Part shown: piece by piece, positions 15,986 to 23,906 of the stretch
Layout: each line of letters starts with the position of its first letter
Numbering within the stretch: position 1 is the first letter of the stretch
Source of the DNA: Streptomyces sp. H27-H5
Lineage (GTDB): Bacteria; Actinomycetota; Actinomycetes; Streptomycetales; Streptomycetaceae
Assembly: GCF_026627505.1 (NCBI RefSeq)
Contig: NZ_JAPNLK010000053.1
Location: 1-64,000, forward strand
Length of the DNA: 64,000 nt
Direction of reading: 5' to 3'
Notes under the pieces: model-generated
Told to the model about the DNA's origin: nothing
What the model saw: only the letters and a program-made list of their open reading frames with translations
The model's database searches: none
Position numbers and translations under genes: made by a program

Positions 15986-16022
15986 GAGGGAGGGGGTCCC
16001 CCCAGCGAGTCGAGGGGGAGGG
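15986..16022. repeat. GGGGGTCCCCC-containing hairpin element
   Basis: AGGGGGTCCCCCC followed by AGCGAGTCG and AGGGGGA forms a compact G/C hairpin upstream of the next gene. Similar GGGGGxCCCCC elements are dispersed in Streptomyces intergenic regions as I recall. Copy number cannot be judged from this window. Confidence 0.4.
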
Positions 16023-16057
16023 CCGTTCCGGACCCCAGGGAACGAGAGGCCGCCCAG

Positions 16058-16789
16058 ATGGAGACGACGAGCAGTAGCCGGGTAGGCACACAGCCTGCCG
16101 AAATCCCCGCCGAGGTGCCCGCGGACGACCCGCAGGCACGGCAGGACCCGCAACAGAGCCCCGCGGCCGCCCAGGAGGGCGCCGGCCCCGCCCCTGCGGC
16201 CCGTCGGGCGGCGGAGGGGTACCTGCGGGCAGACTTCCCCTGGTACGGCCTGGACGGGGCCTTCACCGGCCCCCGCTGGCTGATGCAGGTCGGCACCGCC
16301 GCGGACGGGACCGTGGAGCACGGTTCCACCGGCCACGGTGACGAGCCGTCCGTGCGCGGGGAGATCGCCACCGGCGAGAAGGAACGCTTCGCGGTGGTGA
16401 TCACCGTCGCCAGCAACCCGCTCCGCCGCAGCGCCGACGGAACCGGCGTCCTGGAGGCCACCTCGGTCTCCTCGGCCGCCTGGCTGGCCGGCTCGGGCCT
16501 GCTGGCCTACAGCTGGCCCGGCCAGATGGACCACAGCCTGCGCGACGACTGGCTCGACCAGCAGACCGAGGCGGCCTGGGAACTCGCGGACGACCTCGAC
16601 GGCGAGGACTGGTCGACGCTGTCCCTGCCGGTGGACGGGGAGCCGACGCCGTTCCACTACCGCGAGTCGGAGTTCGGCTGGGTGCTCGCCGGCTCCCGGG
16701 GCGGGGTGCACCTGGGCGCGTACGGGCGCGGCATGAGCGCGTACGGGCTCGGCTTCTCGGTGATCGGGGACCTGGACGCCTACCGGTAG
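16058..16789 (+). CDS. Conserved hypothetical protein
   Basis: The protein has 243 residues. I do not recognise a named family. It has a Pro/Ala/Gln-rich N-terminus of about 50 residues and then a mixed alpha/beta body with several Trp and Gly residues (RADFPWYGLDGAFTGPRWLMQVG, LLAYSWPGQMDHSLRDDWLDQQ, GWVLAGSRGGVHLGAYGRGMSAYGLGF). No signal peptide, membrane helix or metal-binding cysteine pair is visible. ATG 16058 has GAGAGG upstream. It lies between tatB and the convergent mrp gene. The only support for the gene is coding pattern, ribosome site and lack of overlap. Confidence 0.72.
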   Translation: METTSSSRVGTQPAEIPAEVPADDPQARQDPQQSPAAAQEGAGPAPAARRAAEGYLRADFPWYGLDGAFTGPRWLMQVGTAADGTVEHGSTGHGDEPSVRGEIATGEKERFAVVITVASNPLRRSADGTGVLEATSVSSAAWLAGSGLLAYSWPGQMDHSLRDDWLDQQTEAAWELADDLDGEDWSTLSLPVDGEPTPFHYRESEFGWVLAGSRGGVHLGAYGRGMSAYGLGFSVIGDLDAYR

Positions 16790-16853
16790 CCACCGGGCGG
16801 CCGCGCCGCCACGACGGCGACGCAGGGAGCGAACGCGAGAAAACGGGGGAGGC

Positions 16854-18020
16854 CTAGAACTTGTTGCGCGGGGTGATCCCCAGCGACATGCCCGAGAGGC
16901 CGCGGGCCCGCCCGCCGAGCTTGCCGGCGATGGCGCGCAGGGCCGCGCCGGCGGGGGAGTCGGGGTCGGACAGGACGACGGGCGTGCCGTCGTCGCCGCC
17001 CTCGCGCAGCCGGACGTCGATCGGGATCGAGCCCAGTACCGGCACCGAGGCGCCGACCGTCTTCGTCAGCCCGTCGGCGACCTTCTGCCCACCGCCCGAG
17101 CCGAAGACGTCCACCATCTCGTCGCAGTGCGGGCACGGCAGGCCCGACATGTTCTCGACGACACCGACGATCTTCTGGTGGGTCTGCACGGCGATCGAAC
17201 CGGCCCGCTCGGCCACCTCGGCGGCGGCCTGCTGCGGGGTGGTCACCACGAGGATCTCGGCGTTCGGCACCAGCTGGGCCACCGAGATCGCGATGTCGCC
17301 GGTGCCCGGCGGCAGGTCGAGCAGCAGGACGTCCAGGTCACCCCAGAACACGTCCGCCAGGAACTGCTGGAGCGCGCGGTGCAGCATCGGACCGCGCCAG
17401 ACCACCGGCGCGTTGCCCGGGGTGAACATGCCGATGGAGATCACCTTCACGCCGTGCGCGGAGGGCGGCATGATCATGTTCTCGACCTGGGTGGGGCGCC
17501 CGGCCACGCCGAGCATGCGCGGCACGCTGTGGCCGTAGATGTCCGCGTCGACCACGCCGACCTTCAGGCCGTCCGCCGCCATCGCCGCGGCGAGGTTCAC
17601 CGTCACCGAGGACTTGCCGACGCCGCCCTTGCCGGACGCGACCGCGTACACACGGGTCAGCGAGCCCGGCTTGGCGAAGGGCACCTCGCGCTCGGCGGTG
17701 CCGCCGCGCAGGGTGTTCGCCAGGTCCTTGCGCTGCTCGTCGCTCATCACGTCGAGGGTGACGGCGACGGAGGTGACGCCCGGGACGCGTTCGACGGCCT
17801 CGGTGACGTTCTTGGTGATGGTCTCGCGCATGGGGCAGCCCGACACCGTCAGGTAGACGGTGACGGCGACCGCGCCGCCGTCGCCGATCTCCACCGATTT
17901 GACCATGCCGAGCTCGGTGATCGGCCGGTGGATCTCGGGGTCGTTCACCGTCGCCAGCGCGTCCAGGATCGCGTCCTGCTCGGGCACGGCGGCGTCGGCG
18001 GAGCTTGTGTCGGTAGCCAT
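16854..18020 (-). CDS. mrp: Mrp/NBP35-family iron-sulfur carrier ATPase
   Basis: This is a P-loop ATPase of 388 residues that probably delivers or scaffolds Fe-S clusters. Residues 15-100 form a MIP18/DUF59 domain with the conserved cysteine in VSGCPMRE. The deviant Walker A is SGKGGVGKSS (about 130-139). Walker B region is LLLDLPPGTGD, and the metal-binding CPHC pair is at about 289-292. Mrp also appears downstream of the sigE region in mycobacteria. Start ATG 18020. Confidence 0.92.
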   Translation of the reverse strand: MATDTSSADAAVPEQDAILDALATVNDPEIHRPITELGMVKSVEIGDGGAVAVTVYLTVSGCPMRETITKNVTEAVERVPGVTSVAVTLDVMSDEQRKDLANTLRGGTAEREVPFAKPGSLTRVYAVASGKGGVGKSSVTVNLAAAMAADGLKVGVVDADIYGHSVPRMLGVAGRPTQVENMIMPPSAHGVKVISIGMFTPGNAPVVWRGPMLHRALQQFLADVFWGDLDVLLLDLPPGTGDIAISVAQLVPNAEILVVTTPQQAAAEVAERAGSIAVQTHQKIVGVVENMSGLPCPHCDEMVDVFGSGGGQKVADGLTKTVGASVPVLGSIPIDVRLREGGDDGTPVVLSDPDSPAGAALRAIAGKLGGRARGLSGMSLGITPRNKF

Positions 18021-18062
18021 GACCCGATGGTACGGCTCGCCGGCACGCCGCCGGTAAGCCCG

Positions 18063-18779
18063 TCAGCGGTCGCCTTCGTCACGTTCGGGGGCCAACAGCC
18101 GCCGTTCGTCCATCTCCTTGATCAGGTCCTGGAACTCCGACCTGATCCAGTCGCGCGTGGCGACCTCGCCCAGGCCCATGCGCAGCGAGGCGATCTCCCG
18201 CGTCAGGTACTCGGTGTCGGCGATGGACCGCTCGTTCTGCTTGCGGTCCTGCCCCAGGTTGACCCGGTCCCGGTCGTCCTGCCGGTTCTGGGCGAGCAGG
18301 ATCAACGGGGCCGCGTACGAGGCCTGGAGCGACAGCATCAGCGTCAGGAAGATGAACGGGTACTCGTCCCACCGCAGGTGCGCGGGCGCGAAGATGTTCC
18401 ACAGCACCCAGGCGATGATGACGATCGTCATCCAGACGATGAACCGGCCCGTGCCCAGGAACCGCGCCACCTTCTCCGACAGCCGCCCGAAGGCCTCCGG
18501 GTCGTACTCGGGCAACAGTCGGCGGCGCGCCGCCCGCGGCTGGTCCAGACGGACGCGCGAACGCGTCAGCGCGCTCGACCCGGACGGGGCGCTCCCCTTG
18601 GACCGGTCGGCGGAACGTTCCGGTCGGTCGGCCCGCAGCCGCTCCGCGGCCTCCTCCAGCCGGTCCGACAGGCCCTCGCGGGCATGGTCGCGCCGCTCCC
18701 GCCGCTGCTTGCGCGCGGCATCGCCGCGCGGGGCACCGGCGCCGCGGCCCCGATCGCCACGCCCCCGCTCAGTGGCCAC
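18063..18779 (-). CDS. DUF1003 membrane protein
   Basis: The protein has 238 residues. The first 95 are very basic and disordered (MATERGRGDRGRG ...). Two membrane helices follow (FIVWMTIVIIAWVLWNIFAP and YPFIFLTLMLSLQASYAAPLILLAQ), with the NRQDDRDR signature of DUF1003. The C-terminus is helical and cytoplasmic. The function of the family is unknown. The start overlaps the end of the MgtE_N/CBS gene by 11 bases, so the two are expressed together. Confidence 0.88.
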   Translation of the reverse strand: MATERGRGDRGRGAGAPRGDAARKQRRERRDHAREGLSDRLEEAAERLRADRPERSADRSKGSAPSGSSALTRSRVRLDQPRAARRRLLPEYDPEAFGRLSEKVARFLGTGRFIVWMTIVIIAWVLWNIFAPAHLRWDEYPFIFLTLMLSLQASYAAPLILLAQNRQDDRDRVNLGQDRKQNERSIADTEYLTREIASLRMGLGEVATRDWIRSEFQDLIKEMDERRLLAPERDEGDR

Positions 18780-20040
18780 TCACGGCCTCCTCGGAATGGA
18801 AGTCCGTCTCCCGCCAGTCGTCCGGCAGCAGGTGGTCGAGCACGTCGTCGACGGTCACCGCGCCCAGCAGCGAGCCGCTCTCGTCGACCACGGGCACCGC
18901 GACCATGTTGTAGGCGGCCAGGTAGCTGGTCACCACCGGCAGCGAGGCGTCCGGCCGCAGCGGCGGCAGGTCGGTGTCCACGATCGAGCTGACCAGGGTG
19001 AACGGGGGATCGCGCAGCAGCCGCTGGAAGTGCACCGTCCCCAGGTACTTGCCCGTCGGCGTCTCGTCCGGTGGCCGGCACACGTACACCTGCGCCGCCA
19101 GCGCCGGCGACAGGTCCGACTGCCGTACCCGGGCCAGCGCGTCGGCGACCGTGGCGTCCGGGCGCAGCACGATCGGCTCCGTGGTCATCAGACCGCCCGC
19201 CGTGCGCTCCTCGTACGACATCAGACGGCGCACGTCCGCGGCGTCGTCCGGCTGCATCAGCGTCAGCAGCCGTTCCTTGTCGTCCTCGGGCAGCTCGGAC
19301 AGCAGGTCGGCCGCGTCGTCGGGGTCCATCGCCTCCAGGACGTCGGCCGCGCGCTCCTCCTTCAGCTTGCCGAGGATCTCCACCTGGTCGTCCTCGGGCA
19401 GCTCCTCCATGACGTCCGCGAGCCGGTCGTCGTCGAGGGCGCTGGCGACCTCGGCGCGGCGCTTCGGCGTCAGGTGGTGCAGCACGTTCGCCAGGTCGGC
19501 CGGTCGCATCTGCTCGAAGGTCGCCACCAGGCTCTCGGCGCCCTGCCCGTGCTCCTCCAACGAGAACCCGCTCACCGCGGACCACTCCACCGTGAGGGTC
19601 TCGCCGCGCCGGCGCAGCGCGCCCGCCTTGCCCTTGCGCACGAAGATCCGGTCGATCTCCCAGTCCCGGCGGGCGGGCAACTGCTGGACGGCCACGTCCA
19701 GGACGGTGACCTCCTCGCCGGTCGCGGTCAGCCGCACGCGCCGGTCGAGGAGCTCGCCGAGGACCAGCCGCTCGGTGGGGCGCTGCTCGAAGCGCCGCAT
19801 GTTGACGACACCGGTGGTGATGACCTGCCCGGACTCCACGCCCGTCACCCGGGTCATCGGCAGGAAGATGCGCCGCCGGCTGACCACCTCGACGACCAGG
19901 CCCAGCAGCCGCGGCGGGCGACCGCCGACGCGCAGCATGGCGACGATGTCGCGGACGCGGCCGACCTGATCGCCGTTGGGATCGAAGACGGGCACACCCG
20001 ACAGATGCGAGACGAAGATCCGCGGGGCGCCTGCAGCCAT
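18769..20040 (-). CDS. Soluble PRC-barrel/MgtE_N/CBS protein
   Basis: The protein has 423 residues. Residues 1-150 contain one or two PRC-barrel-like modules (FVSHLSGVPVFDPNGDQVGRVRD). Residues 165-285 are an MgtE intracellular N domain with repeated acidic helices (LPEDDQVEILGKL, MDPDDAADLLSELPEDDKERLL). Residues 290-410 are a CBS pair (LMTTEPIVLRPDATVADAL, AVPVVDESGSLLGAVTVDDVLDHL). The membrane channel of MgtE is absent, so this is a sensor-like protein, not a transporter. The ATG at 20040 has AGGAGG upstream. Nearby corA suggests a magnesium link. Confidence 0.87.
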   Translation of the reverse strand: MAAGAPRIFVSHLSGVPVFDPNGDQVGRVRDIVAMLRVGGRPPRLLGLVVEVVSRRRIFLPMTRVTGVESGQVITTGVVNMRRFEQRPTERLVLGELLDRRVRLTATGEEVTVLDVAVQQLPARRDWEIDRIFVRKGKAGALRRRGETLTVEWSAVSGFSLEEHGQGAESLVATFEQMRPADLANVLHHLTPKRRAEVASALDDDRLADVMEELPEDDQVEILGKLKEERAADVLEAMDPDDAADLLSELPEDDKERLLTLMQPDDAADVRRLMSYEERTAGGLMTTEPIVLRPDATVADALARVRQSDLSPALAAQVYVCRPPDETPTGKYLGTVHFQRLLRDPPFTLVSSIVDTDLPPLRPDASLPVVTSYLAAYNMVAVPVVDESGSLLGAVTVDDVLDHLLPDDWRETDFHSEEAVSGH

Positions 20041-20285
20041 CCGAGCGCCTCCTAGAGCGTGAACCAACCGTCGATCAAGAGTCGTGCCGAGCCTCAGGCT
20101 AGCCCGTGCCGCCGGAAAGCGTCCTGGTGGGGCCGCCCGGCCGGGGGTGGCGCAGCCGTCCGAGCCGTGCGGGGGGCCGCCCCGCGGGGCCCCCGCACCC
20201 CTCTCGGGACGCGGGCGCGGGCCGCGAGGGGTGGGCGGGTACGCTGCCTGTCGCCCCCAGAGGAACCACCGAGAGGCACCCGCCC

Positions 20286-21083
20286 GTGACCGCCAACCTC
20301 CCTGTCGCACGGCTGCGCCGGGCCGCCGTCGCCGGCGTCCTGTGCGCGGGCCTCGCCGTCTCCGCAACGGGCTGCGGCGGCGGCAGCGGCGAGGATCCCG
20401 ACAAGGGCACCAACGGGGTCGGCAAGCTCTCCGCCGACAAGATCGAGGCGCAGGCGCGGACGGCGGCGACCGCCGCCTCCTCGGTGCATTTGTCCGGCAC
20501 CCTGGTCAGCGGCGGCAAGTCCTTCACGCTCGACATGCGCCTGAAGTCCGACGGCGGCACCGGCGAGGTGAAGTCCCAGGAGGACACCTTCCAGCTGCTG
20601 CGCGTCGGGGAGCAGCTCTACCTGAAGGCCAGTGCCGCCTTCTGGGGCGAGTCCGACTCGGCCGGCAAGCTCGGCGACAAGTTCGTGAAGGTGCCCGAGA
20701 GCGACCCCACCTACAAGCAGTTCCGCGGCTTCACGGACATGGGCGTCCTCCTCGACGGGCTGCTCGGCCTCGACGGCAAGCTCACCAAGAGCCCGTACAG
20801 CAAGGTCGGGCAGGCGCGCGTGGTGCCGCTCCTGGCCGACGGAGGCAAGGGCGGTCGCCTCTCGGTGTCCCTCGACGGCACCCCCTACCCGCTGCTCATG
20901 GAGCGCGCGGGCGGCGCCGGCCGGGTGGAGCTCGCGGACTGGGGCCAGACCTTCCCGCTGGATCCCCCCGCGAAGGACCAGACCGTCGACTACGGGTCCC
21001 AGTTGCCCACGACCAGGAACCAGGGCGGCGTCAAGCCGAGCCCGAGCGGCAGCTCGGGCCAGGGCTCGAACCCCGGCGGCTGA
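20286..21083 (+). CDS. Lipoprotein of unknown function
   Basis: This is a predicted lipoprotein of 265 residues: signal peptide RLRRAAVAGVLCAGLAVSATGC with the lipobox cysteine at about 30. The mature domain (TAATAASSVHLSGTLVSGGKSFTLDMRL ... ) is beta-rich and resembles LppX/LprG-like lipid-binding folds in its opening strands. That is a weak structural guess. The C-terminus is a Ser/Gly/Pro-rich tail. GTG 20286 gives the shortest signal peptide; GAGAGG is upstream, and a -10-like TACGCT lies at 20240-20245. Confidence 0.8.
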   Translation: MTANLPVARLRRAAVAGVLCAGLAVSATGCGGGSGEDPDKGTNGVGKLSADKIEAQARTAATAASSVHLSGTLVSGGKSFTLDMRLKSDGGTGEVKSQEDTFQLLRVGEQLYLKASAAFWGESDSAGKLGDKFVKVPESDPTYKQFRGFTDMGVLLDGLLGLDGKLTKSPYSKVGQARVVPLLADGGKGGRLSVSLDGTPYPLLMERAGGAGRVELADWGQTFPLDPPAKDQTVDYGSQLPTTRNQGGVKPSPSGSSGQGSNPGG

Positions 21084-21133
21084 CCGGCCGCGGACCCTCG
21101 GCTCACCTTCGGCGTGTGGTCACGGCCCGAGGT

Positions 21134-21646
21134 TCAGCGCGCGGCCTTGCGCCGCTTCAGCAGCAGCTTCGGCAGCCCCGCCGGGATGGCCCGGCGGGTC
21201 GTCGCGGGCGAGGGCAGCGGGGCCGCGGACAGCGACCCGGCCGGCAGCGCGTCCCGTACGGCCTCGGGCTCCAGGCGCAGCAGCCGGCACTCCCGCGCCC
21301 ACCGCTCCGTCATCAGCTCGGAGTCGGGGGCGTTCAGCCGCTTGCCCTTCAGCTCGGCCACGGCGGCCTGCCACTCCTCGCCGCGCGGCGGGAGTTCGCG
21401 CACGGTCGCCGTCCAGGCGACGAGCCGGCCGCCCTTGTCCTTGCTGCGTACGGTGACCTCGGCCGTCGAGCCGTCCGCGAGCCCGGGGAACGGCTGCTCC
21501 CCGGGTCCGTCGCCGAGCACGTGCGCGGCGCCGTCCACCCAGGCGTGCCACAGGGCTCGATCGGCCCCGGAGCCGCGGACCCAGATCAGTCCGGACTTCT
21601 TGCCGGCCTCCTCGACGAGGGCCAGATCGAACGTGCTGAGAGTCAT
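21134..21646 (-). CDS. Conserved hypothetical protein, possible split-barrel fold
   Basis: The protein has 170 residues, starting MTLSTFDLALVEEAGKKSGLIWVRG. The first 100 residues have a strand pattern (GLIWVRG, ALWHAWVDGAAHVLG, STAEVTVRSKDKGGRLVAWTATV) that resembles FMN-binding split-barrel proteins, with a basic C-terminal tail (PKLLLKRRKAAR). No catalytic residue can be named. It is a single gene between the lipoprotein and corA. Confidence 0.7.
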   Translation of the reverse strand: MTLSTFDLALVEEAGKKSGLIWVRGSGADRALWHAWVDGAAHVLGDGPGEQPFPGLADGSTAEVTVRSKDKGGRLVAWTATVRELPPRGEEWQAAVAELKGKRLNAPDSELMTERWARECRLLRLEPEAVRDALPAGSLSAAPLPSPATTRRAIPAGLPKLLLKRRKAAR

Positions 21647-21741
21647 GGGGACAGCGTAGCCGGCCGCGGTCGGTTCGCAGGGCGGTGTCCTGTCGGTCGG
21701 GCCGGGCTCCTCGGATCCGGGCCCGATCGACAGGACATCCC

Positions 21742-22857
21742 CTACAGCCAGCCGTGGCGCCTGAGGGCCCGGTGGATGGTGAGGCAGGTCCCGACGATGG
21801 TCACCATCACCATCGGGTAGCCGTACTTCCACTGGAGCTCCGGCATGTGGGCGAAGTTCATCCCGTACACCCCGCAGATCATCGTGGGCACGGCGATGAT
21901 CGCCGCCCAGGAGGTGATCTTGCGCATGTCCTCGTTCTGGGCGACGGTCGCCTGCGCGAGGTTGGCCTGGAGGATCGAGTTCAGCAGTTCGTCGAAGCCC
22001 ACGACCTGCTCGTGCACCCGCGCCAGGTGGTCCGCGACGTCGCGGAAGTACTTCTGGATGTCCGGGTCCACCAGCCGCATCGGGCGCTCGCTCAACAGCT
22101 CCATGGGTCGCAGCAGCGGGGCGACCGCCCGCTTGAACTCCAGCACCTCGCGCTTGAGCTGGTAGATGCGGCCGGCGTCGCCGCCGCGCGTGGCGCCCTT
22201 GGCGGGCGCGGCGAAGACCTCGCTCTCCACCTCGTCGATGTCGTCCTGGACGGCCGCCGCGACCGCGATGTACCCGTCGACGACGTGGTCGGCGATGGAG
22301 TGCAGCACGGCGGAAGGTCCCCGGGCCAGCAGCTCGGGATCGTCCTGGAGGCGGTGCCGCAGGCCCTTGAGGGAGCCCTGGCCGCCGTGCCGGACGGTGA
22401 TGACGAAGTCGGGGCCGGTGAAGCACATCACCTCGCCCGTCTCCACCACCTCGCTGGTCGAGGTCAGTTGGGCGTGGTCGACATAGTGGATCGTCTTGAA
22501 GACGGTGAAGAGGGTGTCGTCGTAGCGCTCCAGCTTCGGCCGCTGGTGCGCGTGCACCGCGTCCTCCACGGCGAGCGGGTGCAGTCCGAAGATGGCGGCG
22601 ATCCCCGCGAACTCGGACTCGGTCGGCTCGTGCAGGCCGATCCAGGCGAACCCGCCGTCCTCGCGGACCCGACGGATCGCCTCACGGGGCGTCAGGCATC
22701 CGGGTCCGGGTGCGCGCCGGCCGTCGCGGTACACGGCGCAGTCGACGACCGCGCTGCTCGCGGACGGGTCACGGGTGGTGTCGTAGCCGGCTTGCGCGGA
22801 GGTGGACCGGCGCAGGGCCGGACGGACGGCGGCACGGAGGTAAGGCAGCATCGACAT
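21742..22857 (-). CDS. corA: CorA-family magnesium/cobalt channel
   Basis: The protein has 371 residues. A cytoplasmic funnel domain of about 300 residues precedes two membrane helices at the C-terminus. The first ends in the selectivity signature YGMNFAHMPE (GMN, followed by MPE in the loop). The second is MVMVTIVGTCLTIHRAL. The protein is therefore a pentameric Mg2+ channel. ATG 22857 is set by AAGGAG seven bases upstream. The gene has a leader of nearly 300 bases with a small ORF and long stem. A counterpart is found in the mycobacterial region downstream of mrp (Rv1239c). Confidence 0.93.
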   Translation of the reverse strand: MSMLPYLRAAVRPALRRSTSAQAGYDTTRDPSASSAVVDCAVYRDGRRAPGPGCLTPREAIRRVREDGGFAWIGLHEPTESEFAGIAAIFGLHPLAVEDAVHAHQRPKLERYDDTLFTVFKTIHYVDHAQLTSTSEVVETGEVMCFTGPDFVITVRHGGQGSLKGLRHRLQDDPELLARGPSAVLHSIADHVVDGYIAVAAAVQDDIDEVESEVFAAPAKGATRGGDAGRIYQLKREVLEFKRAVAPLLRPMELLSERPMRLVDPDIQKYFRDVADHLARVHEQVVGFDELLNSILQANLAQATVAQNEDMRKITSWAAIIAVPTMICGVYGMNFAHMPELQWKYGYPMVMVTIVGTCLTIHRALRRHGWL

Positions 22858-22977
22858 GGCAGGCTCCTTCGCGCGCACGGCTGCGGACCGTACGGGTGGG
22901 AGACCCTCCGCGGCTGCGAGCGGGCGGGCAGGCCCCGGCAGGCGGAAGGAGGAGGACGGAGAGGACTGAGTTCTGCC

Positions 22978-23045
22978 GTCGCTCTTCTACTGATCGGAAG
23001 ATCACAGGGGGCGGTGTGCGCCCGGCCTGACAGTGGAAGAGCGAT
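22978..23045 (-). promoter_or_regulatory. Long stem-loop in the corA leader
   Basis: The arms 22978-22992 and 23031-23045 pair over 15 positions with one mismatch that is a wobble in one strand sense and one end mismatch (core CGCTCTTC/GAAGAGCG). Inside are a 5-bp hairpin GGGCG/CGCCC and a GATCxxxxGATC motif, making a branched structure. In corA mRNA the 5' arm is within a 23-codon ORF and the 3' arm lies downstream of its stop. Confidence 0.6.
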
Positions 23046-23073
23046 TGGTACTGCACGATCGACTTCGATCCAT
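23002..23073 (-). CDS. Candidate leader peptide of corA (23 residues)
   Basis: A short ORF starts with ATG at 23073 and ends at TGA 23004-23002. Its ribosome site, GGAGGAGGTGGGG, ends about seven bases upstream and is as strong as any in the window. The peptide begins MDRSRSCSTNRSS and ends RPGAHRPL, rich in Arg and Ser with two prolines near the end. The stop is 145 bases before the corA ATG. Codons 10-14 form the 5' arm of a 15-bp stem. The leader architecture suggests control of corA by translation of this peptide, comparable in principle to mgtL upstream of enterobacterial mgtA. It has no recognised family, and conservation needs testing. Confidence 0.5.
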   Translation of the reverse strand: MDRSRSCSTNRSSTVRPGAHRPL

Positions 23074-23164
23074 TGCAGCCCCACCTCCTCCGGCCGGTCC
23101 CCCGTGGGGGACGTCCTGTCGTCCGGCCCTTGAAACAATGCTTCTGCATGCGGGCCGAACCAGC

Positions 23165-23170
23165 TGTCAA
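23165..23170 (-). promoter_or_regulatory. -35-like TTGACA upstream of the corA leader
   Basis: The complement of 23165-23170 is a perfect TTGACA. About 18 bases downstream the -10 is poor (CAGAAG-like). If used, transcription would start near 23133 and the corA leader would be about 275 bases. Confidence 0.35.
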
Positions 23171-23225
23171 CACTATCAGCCGACGGATGGTCAAGACCCG
23201 CCCTTTACCCGGGGGATACGAGTTC

Positions 23226-23237
23226 TATGCTCGCTCC
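23226..23237 (+). promoter_or_regulatory. -10 TATGCT for a leaderless SUFU-like gene
   Basis: TATGCT (23226-23231) ends six bases before ATG 23238. TTTACC at 23204-23209 is a possible -35, 16 bases away. No ribosome site is present. Confidence 0.5.
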
Positions 23238-23822
23238 ATGGCAGAAATTCTGGCTCTTGTGGAGGCCCGGCTGCGGACCGCGTTCGGTGAACCCGACGCC
23301 CGCGCCGCCGTCACCTTCCTGGGCACCGATCGCATCGAGGTCCTCCGTTTCGCCGAGGGCGACCTCCTGCGGTACGCGACCCTCGGCATGTCCGCCCACC
23401 CGATGACCGACCCCACCGCCGTGGTCGCCGACCCGGTGCGCGGTCCGCGCGCCGAGCTGGTGCTGACCGTCCGAGGGGGCCTCGCCCCCACCGACCGGCT
23501 GCTGCGACCGCTCGCCGTGCTCGGCGCGTCCCCCGTCGTCGAGGGCCTGATCGTCGCCCCGGGGGCCTCGCTCGACGTGGGCGAACCGCTCTGGGAGGGG
23601 GCACCGTTCACCTCGGTGCTCGTCGCGGAACCGGGCGGGCTGGTGCCCGACCTGGAACTGGACGAGCCCATGGACCCCGTGCACTTCCTCCCCCTCCTCC
23701 CGATGACGGCGAACGAGGCCGCCTGGAAGCGGGTGCACGGCGCCGCGGCGCTCCAGGAGCGCTGGCTCGCGCGCGGCACGGATCTGCGGGACCCTCTGCG
23801 TAGCGCCGTCGCACTGGACTGA
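23238..23822 (+). CDS. Suppressor-of-fused (SUFU) domain protein
   Basis: The protein has 194 residues and belongs to the SUFU-like family by its overall pattern: FAEGDLLRYATLGMSAHPM, RAELVLTVRG, SPVVEGLIVAPGASLDVGEPLWEGAPFTSVLVAEPGG, VHFLPLLPMTANEAAWKRVHG and ERW near the end. Bacterial SUFU proteins are often immunity proteins or of unknown function. No toxin gene is adjacent here, so a housekeeping role is equally possible. ATG 23238 is used because a -10 lies six bases upstream. Its promoter is back to back with that of corA. Confidence 0.8.
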   Translation: MAEILALVEARLRTAFGEPDARAAVTFLGTDRIEVLRFAEGDLLRYATLGMSAHPMTDPTAVVADPVRGPRAELVLTVRGGLAPTDRLLRPLAVLGASPVVEGLIVAPGASLDVGEPLWEGAPFTSVLVAEPGGLVPDLELDEPMDPVHFLPLLPMTANEAAWKRVHGAAALQERWLARGTDLRDPLRSAVALD

Positions 23823-23906
23823 GCGCCGCCGGTAGCGGGTACGGATGGGATCCGGACGGGTGATCGCGTCTTGACGGGGCGCCGGGCGGGGAGGAGCGTG
23901 CTTCCT

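Noticed and set aside
13141..16461. Open frame of about 1100 codons on the minus strand across anti-sigma, htrA and tatB
   Set aside because: It is the antisense shadow of well-identified plus-strand genes; long antisense frames are normal at this G+C content and the translation is low complexity.
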